A stretch of DNA of 64,000 nucleotides from the NCBI RefSeq assembly GCF_050947875.1, contig NC_134570.1:242598584-242662583 (forward strand), read 5' to 3'. The stretch is from Dermacentor variabilis (Eukaryota > Arthropoda > Arachnida > Ixodida > Ixodidae). The position numbers were made by a program, and so were the translations under genes. The notes below the pieces were generated by a model, which was given only the letters and a program-made list of their open reading frames with translations, was not told where the DNA came from and made no database searches. Positions 20,092 to 29,995 of the stretch are shown here, piece after piece (within the stretch, counting starts at the first letter, position 1; every line of letters starts with the position of its first letter).

Positions 20092-20252
20092 TGTCACGGC
20101 TCACTTGAGACAAGAGCAAAGAGCGTTATTTTAATCTAGACAATTAGAACAAGCGTTCAGTTTTTGCTTCTTCTTCTCTAGCACGCTCGCTTGCACACAC
20201 GAGGTCGTCGTTCTCGTCGTCAGCGTGGTTGGGCACAGATGGCGTCGTGGCA
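20092..20252 (-). repeat. Gypsy-1 3' LTR
   Basis: 161 bp, TG...CA ends. The minus strand carries a stretch with aaaataacgc near its end, but no canonical TATA box is obvious. Short for a Gypsy LTR. Confidence 0.95.
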
Positions 20253-20265
20253 TTTGCCCCCCTTC
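20253..20265 (-). other. Gypsy-1 polypurine tract
   Basis: Minus-strand gaaggggggcaaa sits immediately upstream of the 3' LTR, the expected position for plus-strand priming. Confidence 0.9.
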
Positions 20266-20332
20266 AGAAGGAGCATCGTCCCGATGCTTGGCGGGTAGCA
20301 CCCGGTGTCCAGCCCACCAGCAAGTGGCCATG

Positions 20333-23300
20333 TCATTCAGCCAAATAAGGTTTCATGCGCACCACGTGCACAGTCTCAGGCAGGGCCTGACGGCGCCTCG
20401 AGCAGGATTGGCTGTCAGGAATGACTTCATAGTTGACGTCGCTAAGGCGTCGGAGAACCTTGTACGGTCCGTAGTATCGGCGCAGAAGTTTCTCCGCGAG
20501 GCCTCGGCGGCGTACTGGAGCCCAAATCCAGACTCTTTGGCCGGGCTGGTAAACGACGCATCGATGGCGTTGATTGTAACGTCGCGCATCACGGTCTTGC
20601 TGGCTAGTTATGCGAACGCGTGCGAGCTGTCTTGCTTCTTCGGCGCGCTCTGTAAAATCTGCGGCGTTATTCTCGGGATCGCTGGAATCATGAGGAAGCA
20701 TAGCATCCAGCATTGTAGTCACTTCTCGACCGTGGAGGAGACTGAATGGCGTCATTCTTGTTGTTTCTTGCCGAGCCGTATTGTAAGCAAACGTTACGTA
20801 TGGTAATATTTGGTCCCAGTTCTTGTGTTCCACATCGACATACATGCACAACATGTCTGCGAGAGTCTTGTTGAGGCGCTCCGTAAGTCCATTGCATTGC
20901 GGGTGATAAGCTGTCGTCCTTCTGTGTGCTGTGCCACTGAGCGTGAGTACAGTTCGCAAAAGTTCAGCCGTGAATGTGGTTCCCCTGTCGGTTACGATGA
21001 CCGCTGGAGCACCTTGCCTAAGGACGACGTTTTCGATGAAGAACTGCGCGGCTTCGGCGGCTGTGCTGCTCGGAAGTGCTTTGGTTTCTGCATAACGCGT
21101 AAGGTAATCTGTCGCAACTATGATCCACTTATTTCCTGCAGTTGATATTGGGAATGGGCCCAAAAGGTCCATCCCAATTTGTGCAAACGGTGTTTCCGGC
21201 ACTTGAACGGGATGTAATAGTCCGGCAGGTTTCGTAGGTGGCACTTTTCGTCGCTGACAGTCAAGGCACGTTCGAACGTAGTGCTTCACGTGTGTTGCTA
21301 GCCGTGGCCAGTAGTATTTCTCTTTGATCCGTGCTAATGTTCTTGTGTAGCCTAGGTGGCCCGACGTAGCTTCATCGTGACAGGCCTGCAAGATTTCACT
21401 GCGGAGAGTTTTAGGGATAACCAGTAGATATCTCTTCCCTGTTGAAGAGAAGTTCCTCTTAAAAAGAACACTGTTTCGTATGCAGAATGATGACAAGTTC
21501 CTTGAGAACAATCTGGGCTTGTTTGTGGTGCGGCCTTCTAAGAAATCAATTAGTGAAGCGAGCTCGTGGTCATCTTGCTGTTGTTGAGAGATGGTAGCTG
21601 CACCAACAACTCCTAAAAAGCCTGCGGATTCGTCATCATCTCGGCCTGACGACTCGATCGGTGATCTGGAAAGGCAGTCAGCGTCTAAGTGCTGTCTGCC
21701 CGATTTATAGACCACTGTCATGTCGTACTCTTGAAGCCGTAGGCTCCAGCGTGCCAAACGTGCAGATGGATCTTTCATGTTGGTCAACCAACAGAGAGAA
21801 TGATGGTCACTTATGACTTGAAATGGGCGGCCATATATGTACGGGCGGAACTTGGTAACGGCCCATACTACAGCCAAGCATTCCTTCTCTGTGGTGGAGT
21901 AGTTCGACTCGGCTCGCGACAGTGTTCTACTCGCGTAAGCGATGACTCGCTCAGCGCCGTCTTGCCGCTGAACAAGGACGGCACCTAGACCCACATTGCT
22001 GGCGTCGGTGTGGATCATTGTCGGCGCATCCACGTCAAAATGGGCAAGAACAGGCGGAGTTTGTAGACGGTGCCGCAACTCGTTAAATGCAGCCTCCTGT
22101 TCCTCGCCCCACATAAACGTGACATCTTCTCTGGTTAGGCAGGTGAGCGGTGAGGCGATGCGTGCAAAACCCGCAATAAAGCGCCGGTAATATGAGCATA
22201 GGCCCAGGAAGCGTCTGACTGCCGTCTTGTCCGTAGGCCTTGAAAACTTTGCGACGGCTGCGATTTTCTCAGGATCAGGTCTGACGCCTGTGTGACTTAC
22301 AATGTGGCCCAAAAACTGTAGTTCTTGATAGCCAAAGTGGCACTTTTCAGGTTTTAAGGTAAGCCCAGCGGACCGTATGGCTTGAAGAACTGACCGTAGC
22401 CGACTGAGATGTTCATCAAATGTGGCAGAATAAACAACCACATCGTCTAGGTACACTAAGCAAGTCTTCCACTTAAGGTCTGAGAGAACAGTATCCATTA
22501 GTCTTTGGAACGTGGCTGGGGCGGAGCACAAACCAAAAGGAAGAACTTTGAATTCATAGAGCCCATCAGGCGTCACAAACGCAGTCTTTTCGCGATCCTG
22601 CTCATCGACCTCTATTTGCCAGTATCCACTTTTTAAGTCCATCGATGAGAAGTAATGTGCATGCCGCAGCCTGTCGAGGGAATCGTCGATGCGTGGTAAG
22701 GGATACACATCTTTTTTCGTAACCCGATTGAGCTTGCGATAGTCGATACAAAACCTCAGGCTGCCATCCTTCTTCTTAACGAGTACCACGGGCGATGCCC
22801 AAGGGCTTTTCGACGGCTGGATAACATCATCGTCCAGCATTTTCTTGACTTGCTGCTGTATTGCTTCACGCTCTTTCTCAGCCACGCGATACGGATGCTG
22901 TCGGATGGGTATTGCTGTTTCCTCCGTAATGATGCGGTGTTTCGTCAGTGGTGTTTGACGCACTCTGGACGTTGTAGAGAAGCAGTCTTTAAAATGGTCA
23001 ATCAGTTCTCTGAGCCCTTGTTTCTGTTGCGGCGCTAAACCTGGGTCAACGTCGACGACGGGTGTAGATGGCATCGTATCGGTGGTTGATTCCTCTTTTA
23101 CAGCAAAGCAGTGTTGGACGTGGTCAATTTCGTCAAAGTACGCAACAGCGGTGCCTTTACTGATGTGCCGGCGTTCATAGGTAAAATTTGTCAGTAGTAC
23201 CTCTGTGCGACCACCGATTAGGCTGACGATACCCCGAGCGATGGCAATACCTTGATGGAACAGAAGTGCAGTTAGTTGTTCGGCTACACCGTCCTTGTCA

Positions 23301-23713
23301 AACTGTTCTCCGCAACTTACGGAGACAAGACTGCATGATAGTGGTGGTATGCAGACGTCGTCGTCGGCGACACGTAACGATATACGTCGGCGCTCTTCGT
23401 CTTGGCTCGTGTCTGTACTAGTTGTCAAGGTTATCTCGCCGTCCCGTATGTTAACCACGGCGCCGTACTCCCGCAAGAAGTCCATTCCAAGGATGAGTGA
23501 TCTGCAGCACTCTTTTAAAATCATAAAAGTGGCGACAAAAGCTGTATTTCCTATCTGGAGCCGTGCAGTACATTTTCCTGTAGGTACCATTATCTGGCCC
23601 CCGGCATTTCGAATATAAGGGCCCGTCCATTGCATTCTGACTTTCTTAAGCCTGTCTGCCAACTGCTCACTCATTGTCGAAAAGTCTGCACCAGTATCAA
23701 CTAAAGCTGTCAC
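20333..23713 (-). CDS. pol: Gypsy-1 pol: protease, reverse transcriptase, RNase H, integrase
   Basis: 1126 codons from the GTG at 23713 with no stop. The true frame is open further upstream and overlaps the gag end (past 23863) in the -1 frame, so expression is probably by -1 frameshifting; no slip site could be fixed. Domains in order: aspartic protease with VDTGAD at residues 5-10; RT with SSMDLKSGYWQI, LPFGLCSAPATF and catalytic YLDDVVVYS; RNase H with HTDASNVGLGAVLVQ; integrase with an HHCC zinc site ending CLDCQRRK; the DDE core (MDLLGPFP, VTDRGTTF, NGLTERLNK); and a C-terminal GPY/F-like module (YYGPYKVLRRL). No chromodomain or envelope protein was seen. It makes and integrates the cDNA of the element. 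All key catalytic blocks look intact. Confidence 0.95.
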   Translation of the reverse strand: MTALVDTGADFSTMSEQLADRLKKVRMQWTGPYIRNAGGQIMVPTGKCTARLQIGNTAFVATFMILKECCRSLILGMDFLREYGAVVNIRDGEITLTTSTDTSQDEERRRISLRVADDDVCIPPLSCSLVSVSCGEQFDKDGVAEQLTALLFHQGIAIARGIVSLIGGRTEVLLTNFTYERRHISKGTAVAYFDEIDHVQHCFAVKEESTTDTMPSTPVVDVDPGLAPQQKQGLRELIDHFKDCFSTTSRVRQTPLTKHRIITEETAIPIRQHPYRVAEKEREAIQQQVKKMLDDDVIQPSKSPWASPVVLVKKKDGSLRFCIDYRKLNRVTKKDVYPLPRIDDSLDRLRHAHYFSSMDLKSGYWQIEVDEQDREKTAFVTPDGLYEFKVLPFGLCSAPATFQRLMDTVLSDLKWKTCLVYLDDVVVYSATFDEHLSRLRSVLQAIRSAGLTLKPEKCHFGYQELQFLGHIVSHTGVRPDPEKIAAVAKFSRPTDKTAVRRFLGLCSYYRRFIAGFARIASPLTCLTREDVTFMWGEEQEAAFNELRHRLQTPPVLAHFDVDAPTMIHTDASNVGLGAVLVQRQDGAERVIAYASRTLSRAESNYSTTEKECLAVVWAVTKFRPYIYGRPFQVISDHHSLCWLTNMKDPSARLARWSLRLQEYDMTVVYKSGRQHLDADCLSRSPIESSGRDDDESAGFLGVVGAATISQQQQDDHELASLIDFLEGRTTNKPRLFSRNLSSFCIRNSVLFKRNFSSTGKRYLLVIPKTLRSEILQACHDEATSGHLGYTRTLARIKEKYYWPRLATHVKHYVRTCLDCQRRKVPPTKPAGLLHPVQVPETPFAQIGMDLLGPFPISTAGNKWIIVATDYLTRYAETKALPSSTAAEAAQFFIENVVLRQGAPAVIVTDRGTTFTAELLRTVLTLSGTAHRRTTAYHPQCNGLTERLNKTLADMLCMYVDVEHKNWDQILPYVTFAYNTARQETTRMTPFSLLHGREVTTMLDAMLPHDSSDPENNAADFTERAEEARQLARVRITSQQDRDARRYNQRHRCVVYQPGQRVWIWAPVRRRGLAEKLLRRYYGPYKVLRRLSDVNYEVIPDSQSCSRRRQALPETVHVVRMKPYLAE

Positions 23714-23862
23714 TTCGTGCCCATCAATTGTTAAGAGTAGGTCGGCACTTACAAATTCGTCGGCGTCCCGTTTCTCCGGGTTGCTCTGCTCGTTTCTCAG
23801 TAATAATGGGGGATTTTCGGCGGTTCGACGACTTGCAACCTTCCCCCCGGAGGTCGCTGATT

Positions 23863-25218
23863 TCAGTTTCCCCGCCGTGGGCTTGGAGAGCGGCCTCGTA
23901 CAACGTCGGCGAAACTGCGACGGTTCGGCGAAGAATAACGTAATGGAGACGGCGAGCGCGACCGCAGATTAGCTGAGCTGCCTTGTTCCTGACTGACACT
24001 GTCGTCGAAGCGTGGATGTCTCTCTGGAAACTGGCGCGGAGTGGCAGGTGACATTTCCTGGATGCCACGCTGGCGATGAGGGCAAAAACGATAAATGTGC
24101 CCTGGTTCGCCACAGTGAAAACACAATGGTCGGCGATCAGCAGTGCGCCATACGTCGGTCCTGCGAGGCTGCGGTCGCCTGAAATGCTCCCTCTGTATCC
24201 AGGCAGCAATAGGTGGCCGCTGGTGGTACTGCTGTACCGGCATGGTAGAAAGCGGGCGACGGACAGCGTCTGCATAGCTATATGCGCGTGGCTCGAAGCG
24301 CGTCTCGGGACTCGGTTCAGGGAGCGGCTCAGGAGGTGCTAATGCTTGCCGAATTTCTTGGCGAACAACTTCAGCGACCGAAGCAACAGTAAACTCCTTC
24401 GGTGTCACAGTTTGCTTCGCAATCTCCTCGCGCACAATGTCTCTTATCAGTTGACGCAGCGAGGTCTCGTCTGTCACTGTGAGTACTGCGGCTCCTGCAG
24501 GCGCATCGTTAGTCAGGCGTTCGTATTGCCGACAACGCTGCTGGAGCGCCCGCTCGATTGCTGTGGCTTCCTTAATGAATTCTTCCACTGTTGTAGGCGG
24601 GTTCCGCCCGAGACCAGCGAATAGCTGTTCTTTGACGCCGCGCATGAGATGGCTTAGCTTCTTCGAATCCGGCATGTTGGGATCCGCGCGACGAAACAAA
24701 CGAGACATGTCCTCGGCAAACATGGAGACACTTTCATTGGGCTTCTGAATTCGCAACTCGAGAAGTCGTTGTGCATTATCTCGGCGATCGGTGCTTCCGA
24801 AGGTGTCAAGTAGCCGACGGCAAAATTCGTCCCACGTTGTCAAATGTGCCTCGCGGTTTTGGAACCACGTCCTTGCGCTACCTTCAAGAGCGAAGTACAC
24901 ATTGGAAAGCTTCTGGTCCGGACGCCACTGATTGACCTTAGCTACGCGTTCGTACTGGTCCAGCCAGTCTTCGGCGTCTTCGTACGTGTCACCGTGGAAG
25001 CTTGAGGGGACTAGATGGTTTTGGATAGTCACCTGTGTTGGGCTTGCAATCGCCATTTCCTGAGTCGTTGAGGTCGCTGACGAAGTTCGTTGCAAGAGAC
25101 CAAATTCCGGGCACAGACCTTGCAGGCGGCGGCTTGCACGGTGCACAGGTGTCTCGACGCGTGGATGATGTCTTGAAGGGCTGGACGCAGGGCTACTCAC
25201 AGGAGTCGTCCCTATCAT
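23863..25218 (-). CDS. gag: Gypsy-1 gag with one CCHC zinc knuckle
   Basis: 451 aa from ATG 25218 to TGA at 23863-23865, starting 34 bases inside the 5' LTR. The central region (FHGDTYEDAEDWLDQYERVA, then WFQNREAHLTTWDEFCRRL and FAEDMSRLFRRADPNMP) is the retrotransposon gag capsid fold. Near the end CFHCGEPGHIYRFC is a canonical CX2CX4HX4C RNA-binding knuckle, followed by an Arg/Ser/Pro-rich tail. The product would form the virus-like particle and package element RNA. The reading frame is undamaged. pol overlaps in the -1 frame. Confidence 0.93.
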   Translation of the reverse strand: MIGTTPVSSPASSPSRHHPRVETPVHRASRRLQGLCPEFGLLQRTSSATSTTQEMAIASPTQVTIQNHLVPSSFHGDTYEDAEDWLDQYERVAKVNQWRPDQKLSNVYFALEGSARTWFQNREAHLTTWDEFCRRLLDTFGSTDRRDNAQRLLELRIQKPNESVSMFAEDMSRLFRRADPNMPDSKKLSHLMRGVKEQLFAGLGRNPPTTVEEFIKEATAIERALQQRCRQYERLTNDAPAGAAVLTVTDETSLRQLIRDIVREEIAKQTVTPKEFTVASVAEVVRQEIRQALAPPEPLPEPSPETRFEPRAYSYADAVRRPLSTMPVQQYHQRPPIAAWIQREHFRRPQPRRTDVWRTADRRPLCFHCGEPGHIYRFCPHRQRGIQEMSPATPRQFPERHPRFDDSVSQEQGSSANLRSRSPSPLRYSSPNRRSFADVVRGRSPSPRRGN

Positions 25219-25233
25219 TAGGCGATGATGCGA

Positions 25234-25251
25234 TACCCAGCACCTCCACCA
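25234..25251 (-). other. Gypsy-1 primer-binding site
   Basis: On the minus strand TGGTGGAGGTGCTGGG begins one base after the 5' LTR. TGG pairs with the CCA end of a tRNA. A similar TGGTGGAGGTTTGCTGGG occurs in Gypsy-3 near 32569, suggesting the same primer; the tRNA species is not identified. Confidence 0.8.
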
Positions 25252-25252
25252 G

Positions 25253-25413
25253 TGTCACGGCTCACTTGAGACAAGAGCAGAGAGCGTTATTTTAATCTAG
25301 ACAATTAGAACAAGCGTTCAGTTTTTGCTTCTTCTTCTCTAGCACGCTCGCTTGCACACACGAGGTCGTCGTTCTCGTCGTCAGCGTGGTTGGGCACAGA
25401 TGGCGTCGTGGCA
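25253..25413 (-). repeat. Gypsy-1 5' LTR
   Basis: 161 bp, one base different from the 3' LTR by hand comparison. Confidence 0.95.
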
Positions 25414-26800
25414 ATATTAAAACCTGAAGGTATCGGTAATGAGGTAATTGATTTTCTACAGGAACTATATCGATAAAATAATGTTGAAATAACATGGGAA
25501 GCAATTAAGAGTACGACAACTGTCGAGGTTCACAAAGGATTAAGGCAAGGTTGTCCTCTATCCCCGCTGCTGTTCATGCTTTATATGATAAGCATGGAAA
25601 TAAGGTTACAACGAAGCAATCTAGGGTATAATCTGTCGTACAGATTAGGCGAAAAGGTTGTTGAGCAACGACTACCGGGTTTAATGTATGCGGACGATAT
25701 TGTGCTGTTAGCAGATAGCCAGGAAGATTTGCAAACTCTGGTTAATTACTGTGGGGACGAAGGAGACAGTTCAGGTTTCAGTTTTAGTGCAGCTAAGTCC
25801 GGTGGGACGTTTTTCAACGATACAACTGATCAGGAGCTTACAATACAAGGCCATGAAATACCTCAAGTGGCCGAATACAAATATCTCGGGGTATGGATAA
25901 ACAAAGGGCAGATGTACACGGAAAAGCACGAACAGTCTCTCATAGCAAAAGGGCGAAGAAATGCCGGGATAATGAAACATAGGGCATTGTGGTGGTACAA
26001 CAGGTATGAGGTACTAAGAGGCATTTGGAATGGAGTACTGGTGCCGGGGATTACTTTCGGGAATGCGGTCCTGTGTTTAAGGGCAGAGGTTCAGTCGAGA
26101 CTAGAAGTAAATCAGAGCTGTGGGAAGGTTAGCACTAGGTGCCCATGGGAAAACCACAAACGAAGCAGTACAGGGAGATATGGGCTGGGCATCGTTCGAA
26201 GCACGGGAAGCTCAGAGTAAAATCCTATACGAAAAACGTCTGAGGAAATTGGACGATAACAGGTGGGCAGCTAAGGTGTTTAAATACCTATACAGAAAGA
26301 GCGTTGACTCACAATGGCGGAAAAGAACTAGGAAGCTAACCAGTAAGTATGCCAGACACGAGGACGAAGAAAGACAGAGCATTAAATGACAGGTTAAAAA
26401 TGCGGAAGGTAAAAATTGGATAAATTCAATGGAAAAGAAGCATAGTGTGGAACTATATCGATGCTGGAAACAGCAGATCAGGAAGGAAGCGTTTTATGAT
26501 AACTCAAGAGGCAGTGCTCTTTGAAGCTAGATCAGGATGTCTTAGAACGCGGAGCTATAAAAAGAAATTTAACGAAGAAGAAGACACATGTACAGTACTG
26601 TGTGTGGTAAATATGTTGAAAGAATGGAACACCTCATACTAAAATGTGATGGTATCAATCCCGATGTCGATGAGGCCAGAGTCACCCTTCCTGAGGCCCT
26701 AGGGTTCAGAGGTAATGATAGTCATGTAAATAAATATGCGGTGGAAATTAGCCAAAGGCGATTGGAGGGTTGGTGGCTCAAAAGCAGAGAGGTGACATAA
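25414..26800 (+). pseudogene. LINE-2 ORF2, second half of RT and C-terminus, broken
   Basis: Starts with the ILKPEGIGNE segment that follows GAYDN of the 5' part, then HKGLRQGCPLSPLLFML, the catalytic YADDIVLLADS at about 25690-25720, and a C-terminal region collinear with LINE-1 (ALWWYNRYEVLRGIWNGVLV, GDMGWASFEAREAQSK). Breaks are a TAA near 25474 and frameshifts near 26120-26215, 26390 and 26600. The end is TAA at 26798. Confidence 0.85.
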
Positions 26801-26952
26801 GGTTAAAAGGGTAGGAAGACGTATTTAAAGAAAATCGAGAAATTCAATAACACACAACACAGATAAAAGGCAAAATAAAAATCTGAGCATGGTGGCAACT
26901 GCCATCGCCCCGTTTCAAAGGGGACGCTCCTACCTTCCATCCATCCGTCCAT
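25414..26952 (+). mobile_element. LINE-2 copy, 3' part
   Basis: Resumes after one copy of the ATAT duplication, with the LINE-2 RT continuing in register. Ends with a 3' UTR and a short imperfect CATC tail (ccatccatccgtcc near 26937-26950). Confidence 0.92.
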
Positions 26953-27522
26953 AGGCGGTGCACGAGGCGTATAGAGAAAGAAATTCAGCAAGAGGATGAG
27001 AAGAGGGGACACTCTTCAAAAACTGGCAACAGGAAAGACGTCACGCCTAGTTTCAACTCCATCCGTTAGTTGACGCGAGCATCTGAAAAAAAGAATGCGA
27101 AATAAACTTCCAGGCAACGTTTTATTTTTTTATACTTTCCCACTAAAAGTGAAAAAGTTTTGCGTGTAAATGAACTTATACTTTGGAACATAATTTTGTT
27201 GCGTTGCCTAGCAACAAGCTAGCGGCACGCCATACGCGTGTGCATACGTCATGTGCCAGACAAGCCGCAGGAGTGAGCGAGGCTGCCTGCGCATGCGAAG
27301 CTCGCGTGCTCGGCGACCCGTCTCTTTTGGATGTAGACCGTTTTTGGAGCTCCCGGCGTTCTCTTGTGTTCCGTCTGCATTTCGACACGGTACCGCTGCA
27401 CTACTGGACTACAGCAAGGTGAGGAATTTCGTTTGACAGTCTGCGACGCACTTCAAGCACATTTAGGCTTACTGCACAAAAGTGAACGCATATGGGGAAC
27501 CAGCGCTGGATAGGCGGCGCGT
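26953..27522. other. spacer between LINE-2 and LINE-3, no gene
   Basis: Contains an RFX-type X-box (see 27203) in a modestly GC-rich stretch with short open frames on both strands. No domain was recognised. Confidence 0.5.
27203..27215. promoter_or_regulatory. X-box-like motif gttgcctagcaac
   Basis: Matches the RFX-factor half-site pair GTTGCC...RGCAAC, typical of ciliary-gene promoters. No adjacent gene is seen, so function is doubtful. Confidence 0.3.
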
Positions 27523-29450
27523 CGATGGATGGATGGATGGATGTTATGAGCGTCCCCTTTGGAACGGGGCGGTGGGTTGCGCCACCAAGCTCTTGCTACT
27601 ATGCTTCCTAATATCCTACCTAGGTTAACCAATGAAAAAAGAAAACACACTATGAACTACCACGTCCAAATTTTCTGATCCCCTATTGCGAACTGTGCTT
27701 TTGTACGTCTGCGTCTTTTGTCGTTTCCCTACTTTTCTTCCACCAATCCTCCAATCGCCTTTTACTAATGTCTATTGCGGACCTGTTTGCTTTACCACTG
27801 CTCCCGCTGAACCCAAGGGCTTCAAGGAGGCCAGTGGTGCCTAAATCGACCGCTGGGTAGACGTCTTCACATTCTAATAAAATATGCTCGGTCGTTTCCC
27901 TAGCTTTACCGCAGCAAGCACATGCTTCTTCTTCCTTCTTATATCTCGCTTTATAGGTGCGTATTCTAGGGCATCCCGATCTCGCTTCGAAAAGTAATGA
28001 GCTTCCCTTTGAGTTATCATAAATGGTTTCTTTCCTGATTTCGTTTTTTTCCTCTTAAGTAGTTACTCATGGCAGGCTTCTTTTCCATTGCCGCCACCCA
28101 TGAGATTAATTCAGCCTCTCTGACTTCCCGCTTGACCTTCTTTGTTGCTGTGTTGGCCACCCCACAGGCCACATACTTGCTGGTAAGCTTCCTAGTTCTT
28201 TCCCTCCACTGTGAATCAATGTTTTGCCTGTACAGATACCTGAACACTCTCCCAGCCCATTTACTTTCTTCCATATTCCTCAGCCGTTCTTCATACTCAA
28301 TTTTACAGCGAGCTTCCCTCACTTCAAAACTAGTCCCGCCCATATCCCCCTGCACAGCTTCATTTGTAGTCTTCCCGTGAGCGCCCAATGCGAGGCGACC
28401 CACTGACCTTTGGTTCCCGTCGAGTCCTGATTGTACCCCTGATTTAAAGCAAACAACCGCATTTCCAAAAGTAAGTCCTGGAACCATTACCCCTTTCCAC
28501 ATACCTCGGAGGACCTCGTACCTATTGTATCCCCATAGCGCTCTGTGCTTCATTATGGCTGCATTTCTCTTCCCCTTGACTGTTATGGTTTTTTCCTGTG
28601 TTTCCATATATCCGTTGCCTTCGTTTATCCATATACGAAGGTATTTATATTCTGTTACCCGAGGTATTTCTTGGCCCTGTATCTCCACTGTCTAGTTCAC
28701 TCTTTTCATTGAATACCATAACACCTGATATACTAACACTAAATTTCAAACCTAAATTGTTGCCTTCCTGTCCACAGATATTTGCCAGACGTTGCAAACC
28801 ACTTTGCTTGTTAGCGAGCAACACAATGTCGTTCGCATAAAATAAACCTGGGAGTTGCTGCTATATTACTGTACCTGCCTGTTTGTATGAGAGATTAAAC
28901 CCGATAATGCTTCCTTCTAGCGCCCTCTCCATCCTCACCATGTACATCATAAACAGCAGCGGGGATAAATGGCACCCCTGCCTCAGCCCCTTGTTGATAT
29001 GAACTTTCTCTGCGCTCCTCATCCCTTCCCATTCAACGCGAACGGTATTTTCTAGGTAAATCTCTCTCAAAAGCTGTAGCCAATCGTTACCTAAGCCTTC
29101 CCCTTCCAGAATATCCCACAATATGTTGCGGTCTACGTTGTCGTAGGCTCCTGTAATGTCCAAAAAGGCCACATACAACGGTCTGCTTTCTGCTTTTGAT
29201 ATTTCAATACACTAAGTAAGAACAAACAAGTTATCATCCAAACGCCTTCTAAAGCCATTCTGAAGCTCTCCCAAAATGTAATTATTCTCTGCCCATGCTT
29301 GAAGCTTTAATTTGATTGCCTGGCTTGCTAGCCTGTATATTACCGATGTAATGGTCGACGGTCTATACGAGTGAATTCTGTCTTTCTCCTCCTTACCTTT
29401 ATAAATTAAATTCATTCTACTTTGTCGCCGACTGTCTGGTATTGTCGAAA
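27523..29450 (-). mobile_element. LINE-3 copy, 5'-truncated
   Basis: The minus strand runs from a truncated RT (near RMNLIYKGK, 29430) to a 3' UTR and a (GATG)n tail at about 27523-27543 on the plus strand. Sequence is nearer to LINE-2 than to LINE-1 in the RT. The 5' junction contains short repeats of tattgtcgaaaa (29440-29463). Confidence 0.88.
27729..29445 (-). pseudogene. LINE-3 ORF2 RT and C-terminus, broken
   Basis: Blocks are RMNLIYKGKEEKD, ITSVIYRL, LGELQNGFRRRLDDNLFVLT, VAFLDITGAYDNVDRN, NKGLRQGCHLSPLLFMMY (Pro replaced by His in the QGCPLSP motif) and, downstream, YKYLRIWINEGNGY with ALWGYNRYEVLRGMWKGVMV. The YADD region falls in a frameshifted gap around 28820-28840 and reads FYANDIVLL. 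Endonuclease is absent because of truncation. Several frameshifts are present. Confidence 0.82.
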
Positions 29451-29727
29451 ATATTGTCGAAAAGTATTGTCTGGCGTCGAAAAGAGTGCGTTGCACGCCG
29501 CCCTGGCGATGAAACGCGGCATATTGCAGCTCTCGACCAGATGACACACACGTGCGCGGCCGCATTATAGTTCGTATGTTTCCGTTTTCCCGCCGCTTCA
29601 AGCGGACAGTTTTCGTAAAGAAGCTAGCGCCATCATGTGAAGAAATGACGAAAGAAGCTTTTTAAGCTTTATATGTTTTTCACAGTGTGTCGCAGCGAGC
29701 ACGTGTGTTTCTTTAACGGTTGCGCCA

Positions 29728-29995
29728 CACTCTTAAAGCGATTGCACCCTTTGGGGTGTATATTTGTCCCACAACGATAATCGTCATCTGCCTTGCTTGC
29801 GTTTCCTTTCCTGAAAACTCGGCGCTCGCTACTTTCCTGTCGAGGATGCTGCGTCACATTGATAAGGTGCATGCCGTTCGTGACTAGAAAGCACCGGGCT
29901 CGCAGCGTTAAAGAAAGGAAACGCGGGCAGCACGGATGACGATTATCGTTGTGGGACAAGATACGCCCCAAAGGGTGTAAATTTTTCTAAGAGTG
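29728..29995. mobile_element. TA-type fold-back MITE, family A copy 2
   Basis: 268 bp, collinear with the copy at 3758-4029 (ends CACTCTTAAAG and CTAAGAGTG, interior gataatcgtcatctgcc, ctttcctgaaaactcggcgctcg, aaagaaaggaaacgcgggc). The flanking dinucleotide is CA on both sides instead of TA. Non-coding. Confidence 0.9.

Larger units (their letters stand above)
20092..25413 (-). mobile_element. Gypsy-1: complete Ty3/Gypsy LTR retrotransposon, 5322 bp
   Basis: Direct LTRs of 161 bp (20092-20252 and 25253-25413) start TGTCACGG and end CGTGGCA on the plus strand and differ at one base by hand count (A at left, G at right in gagca(A/G)ag). A 4-bp duplication ATAT flanks the element (20088-20091, 25414-25417). 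On the minus strand the order is LTR, PBS, gag, pol (protease, RT, RNase H, integrase), PPT, LTR. No env-like frame follows pol. Open frames and near-identical LTRs point to recent insertion. The target is the RT of LINE-2. Confidence 0.97.

Noticed and set aside
20353..25295. Plus-strand frames opposite Gypsy-1 gag and pol
   Set aside because: Shadows of the long minus-strand gag and pol frames.
27512..29480. Target duplication around LINE-3
   Set aside because: gcgcgtcga at the left and ggcgtcga at the right are suggestive, but the tail repeat and junction patchwork make alignment ambiguous.
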